Shown in pieces: positions 1-11,590 of a stretch of 64,000 bases of DNA. Position 1 is the stretch's first letter. Each line of letters opens with the position of its first letter. Below the pieces are notes generated by a model. It had not been told where the DNA came from, did not search any database, and saw only the letters and a list, made by a program, of their open reading frames with translations. This stretch comes from Saccoglossus kowalevskii (taxonomy: Eukaryota > Hemichordata > Enteropneusta > Harrimaniidae): positions 1 to 64,000 of the forward strand of contig NW_003148699.1 in assembly GCF_000003605.2 (NCBI RefSeq). The letters run 5' to 3'. A program made the position numbers and the translations under genes.

Positions 1-845
1 TCATCATATACAGGTGTGGGGTTCAACAATGACTGTACTAGTATACAGGTGTGGGGTTGCAACACTGACTGTACTAGTATACAGGTGTTGGGTTGCAACA
101 CTGACTGTACTAGTATACAGGTGTGGGGTTCTAACACTGACTGTACTAGTATACATGTGTGAGGTTCCAACACTGACTGTACTAGTATACAGGTGTGGGG
201 TTCCAACACTGACTGTACTTGTATACAGATGTGGGGTTCCAACACTGACTGTACTGGTATGCAGGTATGGGGTTCCAACACTCACTGTACTGGTATACAG
301 GTGTGGGGTACCAACACTGACTGTACTAGTATACAGGTGTGGGGTTCCAACACTGACTGTACGAGTATACATGTGTGGGGTTGCAACACTGACTGTATTA
401 GTATACAGGTGTGAGGTTCCAGCACTGACTGTACTATTATACAGGTGTGGGGTTGCAACACTGACTGCACTAGTATACAGCTGTGGGGTTCCAGCACTAA
501 CTGTACTAGTGTACAGGTGTGGGGGTCCAATACTGACTGTACTAGTATACAGGTGTGGTGTTCCAACACTGACTGTACTAGTGTACAGGTGTGGGGTTCC
601 AACACTGACTGTACTAGTGTACAGGTGTGGGGTTGCAACACTGACTGTACTAGTGTACAGGTGTGGGGTTGCAATACTAACTGTACTAGTATACAGGTGT
701 GGGGTTCCCACACTGACTGTATTAGTATACAGGTGTGGAGTTCCAACACTGACTGTACAAGTGTACAGGTGTGGGGTTCCAACACTGACTGTACTTGTAT
801 ACAGGGTTGGTGTGTTCCAACACAGACTGTACTGGTATACAGGTG
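1..845 (+). repeat. Subfamily block rich in GTGTACAG units, copy A
   Basis: Many units here carry A34 to G, giving CTGTACTAGTGTACAG. Positions 161-794 match 4886-5519 at a constant shift of 4,725 bp; I saw one difference (a C at about 709). A marker pair, ACTGCACTAG followed by CAGCTGTGG near 463-485, identifies this block and its relatives near 5,188, 8,815, 38,321 and 39,218. One unit near 22 is 35 bp, and one near 803 has two extra bases (CAGGGTTGGTG). The left edge is cut by the window. Confidence 0.8.
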
Positions 846-2251
846 TGGGGTTGCAACACTGACTGTACTAGTATACAGGTGTGGGGTTCCAACACTGACT
901 GTACTAGTATACAGGTGTGGGGTTGCAACACTGACTGTACTAGTATACAGGTGTGGGGTTCCAACACTGACTGTACTAGTATACAGGTGTGTGGTTCCAA
1001 CACTGACTGTACTGGTATACAGGTGTGGGGTTGCAACACTGACTGTACTAGTATACAGGTGTGGGGTTCCAACACTGACTGTACTAGTATGCAGGTGTGG
1101 GGTTCCAACACTGACTGTACTTGTATACAGGTGTGGGGTTCCAACACAGACTGTACTGGTATACAGGTGTGGGGATGCAACACTGACTGTACTAGTATAC
1201 AGGTGTGGGGTTCCAACACTGACTGTACTAGTATACAGGTGTGGGTTTGCAACACTGACTGTACTAGTATACAGGTGTGGGGTTCCAACACTGACTGTAC
1301 TAGTATACAGGTGTGGGGTTCCAACACTGACTGTACTAGTATACAGGTGTGGGGTTCCAACACTGACTGTACTTGTATACAGGTGTGGGGTTCCAACACT
1401 GACTGTACTGGTATACAGGTGTGGAGTTCCAACACTGACTGTAATGGTATGCAGGTATGGGGTTCCAACACTGACTGTACTGGAATACAGGTGTGGGGTT
1501 CCAACACTGACTGTACTAGTATACAGGTGTGGGGTTCCAACACTGACTGTACTAGTATACAGGTGTGGGGTTGCAACACTGACTGTACTAGTATACAGGT
1601 GTGGGGTTCCAACACTGACTGTACTAGTATACAGGTGTGTGGTTCCAACACTGACTGTACTGGTATACAGGTGTGGGGTTGCAACACTGACTGTACTAGT
1701 ATACAGGTGTGGGGTTCCAACACTGACTGTACTAGTATGCAGGTGTGGGGTTCCAACACTGACTGTACTTGTATACAGGTGTGGGGTTCCAACACAGACT
1801 GTACTGGTATACAGGTGTGGGGATGCAACACTGACTGTACTAGTATACAGGTGTGGGGTTCCAACACTGACTGTACTAGTATACAGGTGTGGGTTTGCAA
1901 CACTGACTGTACTAGTATACAGGTGTGGGGTTCCAACACTGACTGTACTAGTATACAGGTGTGGGGTTCCAACACTGACTGTACTAGTATACAGGTGTGG
2001 GGTTCCAACACTGACTGTACTTGTATACAGGTGTGGGGTTCCAACACTGACTGTACTGGTATACAGGTGTGGAGTTCCAACACTGACTGTAATGGTATGC
2101 AGGTATGGGGTTCCAACACTGACTGTACTGGAATACAGGTGTGGGGTTCCAACACTGACTGTACTAGTATACAGGTGTGGGGTTCCAACACTGACTGTAC
2201 TAGTATACAGGTGTGGGGTTGCAACACTGACTGTACTAGTATACAGGTGTG
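846..2251 (+). repeat. 18-mer higher-order repeat (648 bp), about 2.2 copies
   Basis: Sequence repeats at a shift of 648 bp (18 x 36). The rare unit GGGGATGCAAC occurs at 1171 and 1819. TAATGGTATGC occurs at 1442 and 2090. GTGTGTGG occurs at 988 and 1636. The copies are almost identical; one difference lies at 853/1501, and the third partial copy ends near 2251 where GTGTGAGG replaces GTGTGGGG. The same marker pair, 270 bp apart, is also at 19,672/19,942 and 56,372/56,642, so this HOR is part of a wider family. Confidence 0.88.
1272..1307 (+). repeat. Representative consensus monomer with two dyads
   Basis: Numbering from the C of CAGGTG, dyad 1 covers 4-20: arms GTGT and ACAC, then a G8/A16 mismatch, then GG pairing with CC around GTT. 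The linker TGA is 21-23. Dyad 2 starts at 24: arm CTGTA, centre CTAGTA (29-34), arm TACAG ending at position 3 of the next copy. The parts add up to exactly 36 (17+3+16). The CAC ending dyad 1 can also pair with the GTG after TACAG, giving an eight-pair stem with a TGA bulge. Each copy holds CAGGTG (E-box type), ACTAGT and GTATAC. Whether any hairpin forms in the cell is not shown. Confidence 0.85.
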
Positions 2252-4805
2252 AGGTTCCAACACTGACTGTACTAGTATACAGGTGTGGGGTTCCAACACT
2301 GACTGTACTGGTATACAGGTGTGGCGTTCCAACACTGACTGTACTGGTATACAGGTGTTGGGTTCCAACACTTACTGTACTAGTATACAGGTGTGGGGTT
2401 CCAACACTGACTGTACTTGTATACAGGTGTTGGGTTCCAACACTTACTGTACTAGTATACAGGTGTGGGGTTCCAACACTGACTGTACTGGTATACAGGT
2501 GTGTGGTTCCAACACTGACTGTACTAGCATACAGGTGTGGGGTTCCAACACGGACTGTAATAGTATACAGGTGTGAGGTTCCAACACTGACTGTACTAGT
2601 GTACAGGTGTGGGGTTCCAACACTGACTGTATTAGTATACAGGTGTGGGGTTCCAACACTGACTGTACTAGTATACAGGTGTGGGGGTCCAACACTGACT
2701 GTACTTGTATACAGGTGTGGGGTTCCAACATTGACTGTACTGGTATACAGGTGTGGAGTTCCAACACTGACTGTACTGGTGTGCAGGTATGGGGTTCCAA
2801 CACTCACTGTACTGGTATACAGGTGTGGGGTTCCAACACTGACTGTACTAGTATACAGGTGTGGGGTTCCAACATGACTGTACTAGTATACAGGTGTGTG
2901 GTTGCAACACTGACTGTACTAGTATACAGGTGTGAAGTTCCAACACTGACTGTACTAGTATACAGGTGTGGGGTTCCAACACTGACTGTACTAGTATACA
3001 GGTGTGGGGTTCCAACACTGACTGTACTTGTATACAGGTGTGGGGTTCCAACACAGACTGTACTGGTATACAGGTGTGGGGATGCAACACTGACTGTACT
3101 AGTATACAGGTGTGGGGTTCCAACACTGACTGTACTAGTATACAGGTGTGGGGTTGCAACACTGACTGTACTAGTATACAGGTGTGGGGTTCCAACACTG
3201 ACTGTACTAGTATACAGGTGTGGGGTTCCAACACTGACTGTACTAGTATACAGGTGTGGGGTTCCAACACTGACTGTACTTGTATACAGGTGTGGGGTTC
3301 CAACACTGACTGTACTAGTATACAGGTGTGGGGTTCCAACACTGACTGTACAAGTATACAGGTGTGGGGCTCCAACACTGACTGTACCAGTATACAGGTG
3401 TGGGGTTCCAACACTGACTGTATTAGTATACAGGTGTGGGGTTCCAACACTGACTGTACTAGTATACAGGTGTGGGGTTCCAACACTGACTGTACTTGTA
3501 TACAGGTGTGGGGTTCCAACATTGACTGTACTGGTATACAGGTGTGGAGTTCCAACACTGACTGTACTGGTATGCAGGTATGGGGTTCCAACACTCACTG
3601 TACTGGTATACAGGTGTGGGGTTCCAACACTGACTGTACTGGTATACAGGTGTTGGGTTCCAACACTGACTGTACTAGTATACAGGTGTGGGGTTGCAAC
3701 ACTGACTGTACTTGTATACAGGTGTGGGGTTCCAACACTGACTGTACTAGTATACAGGTGTTGGTTTGCAACACTGACTGTACTAGTATACAGGTGTGGG
3801 GTTCCAACACTGACTGTACTAGTATACAGGTGTGGGGTTCCAACACTGACTGTACTAGTATACAGGTGTGCGGTTCCAACACTGACTGTACTTGTATACA
3901 GGTGTGGGGTTCCAACACTAACTGTACTGGTATACAGGTGTGGAGTTCCAACACTGACTGTACTGGTATGCAGGTATGGAGTTCCAACACTCACTGTACT
4001 GGTATACAGGTGTGGGGTTCCAACACTGACTGTACTGGTATACAGGTGTGGAGTTCCAACACTGACTGTACTGGTATGCAGGTATGGAGTTCCAACACTC
4101 ACTGTACTGGTATACAGGTGTGGGGTTCCAACACTGACTGTACTAGTATACAGATGTGGGGTTCCAACACTGACTGTACTAGTATACAGGTGTGGGGTTG
4201 CAACACTGACTGTACTAGTATACAGGTGTGGGGTTCCAACACTGACTGTACTAGTATACATGTGTGGGGTTGCAACACTGACTGTACTAGTATACAGGTG
4301 TGGGGTTCCAACACTGACTGTACTAGTATACAGGTGTGGGGTTGCAACACTGACTGTACTAGAATACAGGTGTGGGGTTCCAACACTGACAGTACTAGTA
4401 TACAGGTGTGGGGTTCCAACACTGACTGTACTAGTATACAGGTGTGGGGTTCCAACACTGACTGTACTTGTATACAGGTGTGGGGTTCCAACACTGACTG
4501 TACTGGTATACAGGTGTGGAGTTCCAACACTGACTGTACTGGTATGCAGGTATGGGGTTCCAACACTCACTGTACTGGTATACAGGTGTGGGGTTCCAAC
4601 ACTGACTGTACTAGTATACAGGTGTGGGGTTCCGACACTGACTGTACTAGTATACAGGTGCGGGGTTGCAACACTGACTGTACTAGTATACAGGTGTGAG
4701 GTTCCAACACTGACTGTACTAGTATACAGGTGTGGGGTTCCAACAGTGACTGTACTTGTATACAGGTGTGGGGTTCCAACACTGACTGCACTAGTATACA
4801 GGTGT
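2252..4805 (+). repeat. Mixed-variant satellite, related to 33.3-36.0 kb
   Basis: No short local HOR dominates. Landmark cassettes ending in ACTCAC lie near 2,803, 3,594, 4,566 and spacing between them is 791 then 972 bp (22 units minus one base, and 27 units). The stretch at about 4,100-4,566 matches 33,966-34,433 (shift 29,867) and 35,406-35,873 (shift 31,307). A 35-bp unit (CCAACATGACTG) at 2,868-2,880 has a twin at 56,162-56,174. No gene or other element is seen. Confidence 0.75.
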
Positions 4806-4813
4806 ACATGTAT
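4806..4813 (+). repeat. 8-bp insertion ACATGTAT making a 44-bp unit
   Basis: Between GTGT and GGGG of an otherwise normal unit there are eight extra bases. With the preceding T they form the palindrome TACATGTA. The next unit carries CCTACACTGCC. The same insertion starts at 60,945, 61,816 and 63,732, always with the same neighbours, so it arose once and was copied. It shifts reading phase by two bases, which further argues against coding function. Confidence 0.9.
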
Positions 4814-6064
4814 GGGGTTCCTACACTGCCTGTACTAGTATACAGGTGTGAGGTTTCAACACTGACTGTACTGGTATACAGGTGTGAGGTTCCAACACTG
4901 ACTGTACTAGTATACAGGTGTGGGGTTCCAACACTGACTGTACTTGTATACAGATGTGGGGTTCCAACACTGACTGTACTGGTATGCAGGTATGGGGTTC
5001 CAACACTCACTGTACTGGTATACAGGTGTGGGGTACCAACACTGACTGTACTAGTATACAGGTGTGGGGTTCCAACACTGACTGTACGAGTATACATGTG
5101 TGGGGTTGCAACACTGACTGTATTAGTATACAGGTGTGAGGTTCCAGCACTGACTGTACTATTATACAGGTGTGGGGTTGCAACACTGACTGCACTAGTA
5201 TACAGCTGTGGGGTTCCAGCACTAACTGTACTAGTGTACAGGTGTGGGGGTCCAATACTGACTGTACTAGTATACAGGTGTGGTGTTCCAACACTGACTG
5301 TACTAGTGTACAGGTGTGGGGTTCCAACACTGACTGTACTAGTGTACAGGTGTGGGGTTGCAACACTGACTGTACTAGTGTACAGGTGTGGGGTTGCAAT
5401 ACTAACTGTACTAGTATACAGGTGTGGGGTTCCAACACTGACTGTATTAGTATACAGGTGTGGAGTTCCAACACTGACTGTACAAGTGTACAGGTGTGGG
5501 GTTCCAACACTGACTGTATTAGTATACAGGTGTGGGGTTCCAACACTGACTGTACTAGTATACAGGGGTGAGGTTGCAATACTAACTGTACTAGTATACA
5601 GGTGTGCGGTTCCAACACTGACTGTATTAGTATACAGGTGTGGGGTTCCAACACTGACTGTACTAGTATACAGGTGTGCGGTTCCAACACTGACTGTATT
5701 AGTATACAGGTGTGGGGTTCCAACACTGACTGTACAAGTATACAGGTGTGGTGTTCCAACACTGACTGTACAAGTATACAGGTGTGGGGTTCCAACACTG
5801 ACTGTATTAGTATACAGGTGTGGGGTTCCAACACTGACTGTACTAGTATACAGGTGTGTTCCAACACTGACTGTACAAGTGTACAGATGTGGGGTTCCAA
5901 CACTGACTGTACTAGTATACTGGTGTGGGGTTCCAACACTGACTGTACTAGTATACAGGTGTGGGGTTCCAACACTGACTGTATTAGTATACAGGTGTGG
6001 GGTTCCAACAATGACTGTACTATTATACAGGTGTGGGGTTCCAACACTGACTGTACTAGTATAC
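4814..6064 (+). repeat. GTGTACAG-type subfamily block, copy B
   Basis: The first part repeats the block at 161-794 (shift 4,725). The stretch 4,930-6,069 also matches 38,063-39,202 at a shift of 33,133 bp over about 1.1 kb with very few differences. It includes a shared 33-bp unit (CAGGTGTGTTCC near 5,857, twin near 38,990). The second half is enriched in GTATTAGTATA and GTACAAGTATA units. No gene is present. Confidence 0.85.
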
Positions 6065-6855
6065 AGGTGTGAGGTTCCAACACTGACTGTATTAGTGTAC
6101 AGGTGTGGGGTTCCAACACTGACTGTACTAGTGTACAGGTGTGGGGTTCCAACACTGACTGTACAAGTATACAGGTGTGGGGTTCCAACACTGACTGTAC
6201 TAGTATACAGGTGTGAGTTCCAACACTGACTGTACTTGTATACAGGTGTGGGGTTCCAACACTGACTGTACTAGTATACAGGTGTGGGGTTGCAACACTG
6301 ACTGTACTAGTATACAGGTGTGAGGTTCCAACACTGACTGTACTAGTATACAGGTGTGGGGTTCCAACACTGACTGTACTAGTATACAGGTGTGGGGTTC
6401 CAACACTGGCTGTACTTGTATACAGGTGTGGGGTTTCTAACAATGACTGTACTATTTATACAGGTGTGGGGTTCCAACACTGTACTATATACAGGTGTGA
6501 GGTTCCAACACTGACTGTATTAGTGTACAGGTGTGGGGTTCCAACACTGACTGTACTAGTGTACAGGTGTGGGGTTCCAACACTGACTGTACAAGTATAC
6601 AGGTGTGGGGTTCCAACACTGACTGTACTAGTATACAGGTGTGAGTTCCAACACTGACTGTACTTGTATACAGGTGTGGGGTTCCAACACTGACTGTACT
6701 AGTATACAGGTGTGGGGTTGCAACACTGACTGTACTAGTATACAGGTGTGAGGTTCCAACACTGACTGTACTAGTATACAGGTGTGGGGTTCCAACACTG
6801 ACTGTACTAGTATACAGGTGTGGGGTTCCAACACTGGCTGTACTTGTATACAGGT
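6065..6855 (+). repeat. 428-bp tandem duplication (12 units minus 4 bp)
   Basis: GAGGTTCC at 6071 recurs at 6499, GTGTGAGTTCC at 6211 recurs at 6639, and the rare CACTGGCTG near 6,405 recurs near 6,833, all at a shift of 428. The joint near 6,425-6,495 contains short or disordered units (TATTTATACAG, CACTGTACTATATACAG). These irregular units account for the loss of four bases from an exact 12-mer. Confidence 0.87.
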
Positions 6856-8580
6856 GTGGGGTTCCAACACTGACTGTACTCGTTTACAGGTGTGGAGTTC
6901 CAACACTGACTGTACTGGTATGCAGGTATGGGGTTCCAACACTCACTGTACTGGTATACAGGTGTGGGGTTCCAACACTGACTGTACTAGTATACAGGTG
7001 TGGGGTTCCAACACTGACTGTACTAGTATACAGGTGTGGGTTTGCAACACTGACTGTACTGGTATACAGGTGTGGGGTTCCAACACTGACTGTATTTGTA
7101 TACAGGTGTGGGGTTCCAACACGGACTGTACTGGTATACAGGTGTGGAGTTCCAACACTGACTGTACTGGTATGCAGGTATGGGGTTCCAACACTCACTG
7201 CACTGGTATACAGGTGTGGGGTTCCAACACTGACTGTACTAATATACAGGTGTGGGGTTCCAACACTGACTGTACTAGTATACAGGTATGGGGTTTTAAC
7301 ACTGACTGTACTAGTATACAGGTGTGGGGTTGCAGTCCTGACTGTACTAGTATACAGGTGTGGGGTTCCAAGACTGAATGTACTAGTGAACAGGTATGGG
7401 GTTTTAACACTGACTGTACTCGTATACAGGTGTGGGGTTTCAACACTGACTGTACTGGTATACAGGTGTGGTGTTCCAACACTGACTGTACTAGTATACA
7501 GGTGTGGGGTTCCAACACTCACTGTACTAGTGTACAGGTGTGGCGTTCCAACACTGACTGTACTAGTATACTGGTGTTGGGTTCCAACACTGACTGTACT
7601 AGTGTACAGGTGTTGGGTTCCAACACTGATTGTACTAGTGTACAGGTGTTGGGTTCCAACACTGTCTGTACTAGTATACAGGTGTGGGGTTGCAACACTG
7701 ACTGTACAAGTATACAGGTGTGGGGTTCCAACACTGACTGTACTAGTATACAGGTGTGGGGTTCCAACACTGACTGTACTTGTATACAGGTGTTGGGTTC
7801 CAACACTGACTGTACTGGTATACAGGTGTGGGGTTCCAACACTGACTGTACTGGTATACAGGTGTTGGGTTCCAACACTGACTGTACTACTATACAGGTG
7901 TGGGGTTCCAACACTGACTGTACTTGTATACAGGTGTGGGGTTCCAACACTGACTGTACTAGCATACAGGTGTGGGGTTCCAACACGGACTGTAATAGTA
8001 TACAGGTGTGAGGTTCCAACACTGACTGTACTAGTATACAGGTGTGGGGTTCCAACACTGACTGTACAAGTATACAGGTGTGGGGTTCCAACACGGACTG
8101 TACTAGTATACAGGTGTGAGGTTCCAACACTGACTGTACTAGTATACAGGTGTGGGGTTGCAACACTGACTGTACTAGTATACAGGTGTTGGGTTCCAAC
8201 ACTGACTGTACTATTATACAGGTGTGGGGTTCCAACACTGACTGTACTAGTGTACAGGTGTGGGGTTCCAACACTGACTGTACTAGTGTACAGGTGTGGG
8301 GTTCCAACACTGACTGTACTAGTATACAGGTGAGGGGTTCCAACACTGACTGTACTAGTGTACAAGTGTGGGGTTCCAACACTGACTGTACTAGTATACA
8401 GGTGTGGGGTTGCAATAGTGACCGTACTAGAATACAGGTATGGGGTTCCAACACTGACTGTACTAGTATACAGGTGTGGGGTTCCAACGCTGACTGTACT
8501 AGTATACAGGTGTGGGGTTTCAACACTGACTGTACTAGTATACAGGTGTGGGGATCCAACACTGACTGTACTAGTATACA
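6856..8580 (+). repeat. Heterogeneous satellite segment
   Basis: Units vary more than elsewhere. Examples are GTATGGGGTTTTAAC (7,265 and 7,395), GCAGTCCTGAC (7,332), AAGACTGAATG (7,370), AGTGAACAGG (7,385) and a run of GTGTTGGG units at 7,575-7,665. A related GTGTTGGG run lies at about 25,825-25,910. Cassettes ending in ACTCAC are near 6,942 and 7,194 (252 bp, seven units). At 8,580 a unit loses one base (ACAGTGTGGGG). I see no gene. Confidence 0.7.
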
Positions 8581-9590
8581 GTGTGGGGTTGCAATACTAA
8601 CTGTACTAGTGTACAGGTGTGCGGTTCCAACACTGACTGTACTAGTATACAGGTGTGGGGTTCCAACACTGACTGTACTAGTATACAGGTGTGGGGTTCC
8701 AACACTGACTGTACTAGTACACAGGTGTGGGGTTCCAACACTGACTGTACTAGTATACAGGTGTGGGGTTCCAGCACTGACTGTACTAGTAAACAGGTGT
8801 GGGGTTGCAACACTGACTGCACTAGTATACAGCTGTGGGGTTCCAGCACTAACTGTACTAGTGTACAGGTGTGGGGGTCCAATACTGACTGTACTAGTAT
8901 ACAGGTGTGGGGTTCCAACACTGACTGTACTAGTGTACAGGTGTGGGGTTCCAACACTGACTGTACTAGTGTACAGGTGTGGGGTTGCAACACTGACTGT
9001 ACTAGTGTACAAGTGTGGGATTGCAATACTAACTGTACTAGTATACAGGTGTGGGGTTCCAACACTGACTGTATTAGTATACAGGTGTGGAGTTCCAACA
9101 CTGACTGTACAAGTATACAGGTGTGGGGTTCCAACACTGACTGTATTAGTATACAGGTGTGGGGTTCCAACACTGACTGTACAAGTATACAGGGGTGGGG
9201 TTGCAATACTAACTGTACTAGTATAGAGGTGTGCGGTTCCAACACTGACTGTATTAGTATACAGATGTGGGGTTCCAACACTGACTGTACTAGTATACAG
9301 GTGTGCGGTTCCAACACTGACTGTATTAGTATACAGGTGTGGGGTTCCAACACTGACTGTATTAGTATACAGGTGTGGGGTTCCAACACTGACTGTACTA
9401 TTATACAGGTGTGGGGTTCCAACACTGACTGTACTAGTATAATGGTGTGGGGTTCCAACACTGACTGTACTAGTATACATGTGTGGGGTTCCAACACTGA
9501 CTGTACTAGTGTACAGGTGTGGGGTTCCAACACTGACTGTACAAGAATACAGGTGTGGGGTTCCAACACTGACTGTACTAGTATACAGGT
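8581..9590 (+). repeat. GTGTACAG-type subfamily block, third site
   Basis: It shares the ACTGCACTAG/CAGCTGTGG marker (near 8,815) and the order of GTGTACAG, ATTAGTATA and ACAAGTATA units with the blocks at 0.2-0.8, 5.0-6.1 and 38.3-39.8 kb, with more scattered differences (ACACAGG, AAACAGG and GTGTGGGATTGC units). It ends at the 35-bp junction unit at 9,589. Confidence 0.75.
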
Positions 9591-9623
9591 GTGAGTTCCA
9601 ACACTGACTGTACTTGTATACAG
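9589..9623 (+). repeat. 35-bp junction unit GTGTGAGTTCC, one of eight
   Basis: A one-base deletion in the G run gives GTGTGAGTTCC. Copies start at 6,211, 6,639, 9,589, 18,805, 28,907, 37,224, 39,812 and 61,345. In each, the following units run CTTGTATA, CTAGTATA, then a TTGCAAC unit. The shared deletion plus shared neighbours show common descent; these sites mark where one subfamily block stops and another starts. Confidence 0.88.
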
Positions 9624-10100
9624 GTGTGGGGTTCCAACACTGACTGTACTAGTATACAGGTGTGGGGTTGCAACACTGACTGTACTAGTATACAGGTGTG
9701 GGGTTCCAACACTGACTGTACTAGTATACAGGTGTGGGGTTCCAACATTGACTGTACTAGTATACAGGTGTGGGGTTCCAACACTGACTGTACTTGTATA
9801 CAGGTGTGGGGTTCCAACACTGACTGTACTGGTATACAGGTGTGGAGTTCCAACACTGACTGTACTGGTATGCAGGTATGGGGTTCCAACACTCACTGCA
9901 CTGGTATACAGGTGTGGGGTTCCAACACTGACTGTACTAGTATACAGGTGTGGGGTTCCAACACTGACTGTACTAGTATACAGGTGTGGGTTTGTAACAC
10001 TGACTGTACTGGTATACAGGTGTGGGTTTCCAACACTGACTGTATTAGTATACAGGTGTGGGGTTCCAACACGGACTGTACTAGTATACAGGTGTGAGGT
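9624..10100 (+). repeat. Satellite between the junction unit and the 22-mer block
   Basis: Ordinary units with one ACTCAC cassette (near 9,892) followed by the rare GTTTGTAACACTG unit near 9,990. The GTTTGTAAC unit has a twin near 37,507 where the cassette is missing. No gene is seen. Confidence 0.7.
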
Positions 10101-11590
10101 TCCAACACTGACTGTACTAGTATACAGGTGTGGGGTTCCAACACTGACTGTACTAGTATACAGGTGTGGGGTTCCAACACGGACTGTACTAGTATACAGG
10201 TGTGAGGATCCAACACTGACTGTACTAGTATACAGGTGTGGGGTTGCAACACTAACTGTACTAGTATACAGGTGTGGGGTTGCAATAGTGACTGTACTGG
10301 TATACAGGTGTGGGGTTTAAACAATGACTGTACTAGTATACAGGTGTGGGGTTCCAACACTGACTGTACTAGTATACAGGTGTGGGGTTCCAACACTGAC
10401 TGTACTAGTATACAGGTGTGGGGTTCCAACACTGACTGTACAAGTATACAGGTGTGGGGCTCCAACACTGACTGTACCAGTATACAGGTGTGGGGTTCCA
10501 ACACTGACTGTATTAGTATACAGGTGTGGGGTTCCAACACTGACTGTACTAGTATACAGGTGTGGGGTTCCAACACTGACTGTACTTGTATACAGGTGTG
10601 GGGTTCCAACATTGACTGTACTGGTATACAGGTGTGGAGTTCCAACACTGACTGTACTGGTATGCAGGTATGGGGTTCCAACACTCACTGTACTGGTATA
10701 CAGGTGTGGGGTTCCAACATTGACTGTACTAGTATACAGGTGTGGGGTTCCAACACTGACTGTACTAGTATACAGGTGTGGGGTTGCAACACTGACTGTA
10801 CTTGTATACAGGTGTGGGGTTCCAACACTGACTCTACTAGTATACATGTGTGGGGTTCCAACACGGACTGTACTAGTATACAGGTGTGAGGTTCCAACAC
10901 TGACTGTACTAGTATACAGGTGTGGGGTTCCAACACTGACTGTACTAGTACACAGGTGTGGGGTTCCAACACGGACTGTACTAGTATACAGGTGTGAGGA
11001 TCCAACACTGACTGTACTAGTATACAGGTGTGGGGTTGCAACACTAACTGTACTAGTATACAGGTGTGGGGTTGCAATGTGACTGTACTGGTATACAGGT
11101 GTGGGGTTTAAACAATGACTGTACTAGTATACAGGTGTGGGGTTCCAACACTGACTGTACTAATATACAGGTGTGGGGTTCCAACACTGACTGTACTAGT
11201 ATACAGGTGTGGGGTTCCAACACTGACTGTACAAGTATACAGGTGTGGGGCTCCAACACTGACTGTACCAGTATACAGGTGTGGGGTTCCAACACTGACT
11301 GTATTAGTATACAGGTGTGGGGTTCCAACACTGACTGTACTAGTATACAGGTGTGGGGTTCCAACACTGACTGTACTTGTATACAGGTGTGGGGTTCCAA
11401 CATTGACTGTACTGGTATACAGGTGTGGAGTTCCAACACTGACTGTACTGGTATGCAGGTATGGGGTTCCAACACTCACTGTACTGGTATACAGGTGTGG
11501 GGTTCCAACATTGACTGTACTAGTATACAGGTGTGGGGTTCCAACACTGACTGTACTAGTATACAGGTGTGGGGTTGCAACACTGACTGT
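10100..11590 (+). repeat. 22-mer higher-order repeat (about 791 bp)
   Basis: GAGGATCC near 10,204 recurs near 10,996 (792 bp). GTTTAAAC at 10,315 recurs at 11,106 (791 bp); the missing base is in GCAATGTGAC at about 11,076, where the first copy has GCAATAGTGAC. CCAACATTGAC recurs at the same spacing near 10,717 and 11,508. The copies part company near 10,790/11,580. Confidence 0.87.

Noticed and set aside
4806-4813. Target-site duplication or small mobile insert at ACATGTAT
   Set aside because: Only eight bases are added and no element is present. The four copies share neighbours, so it is an inherited length variant.
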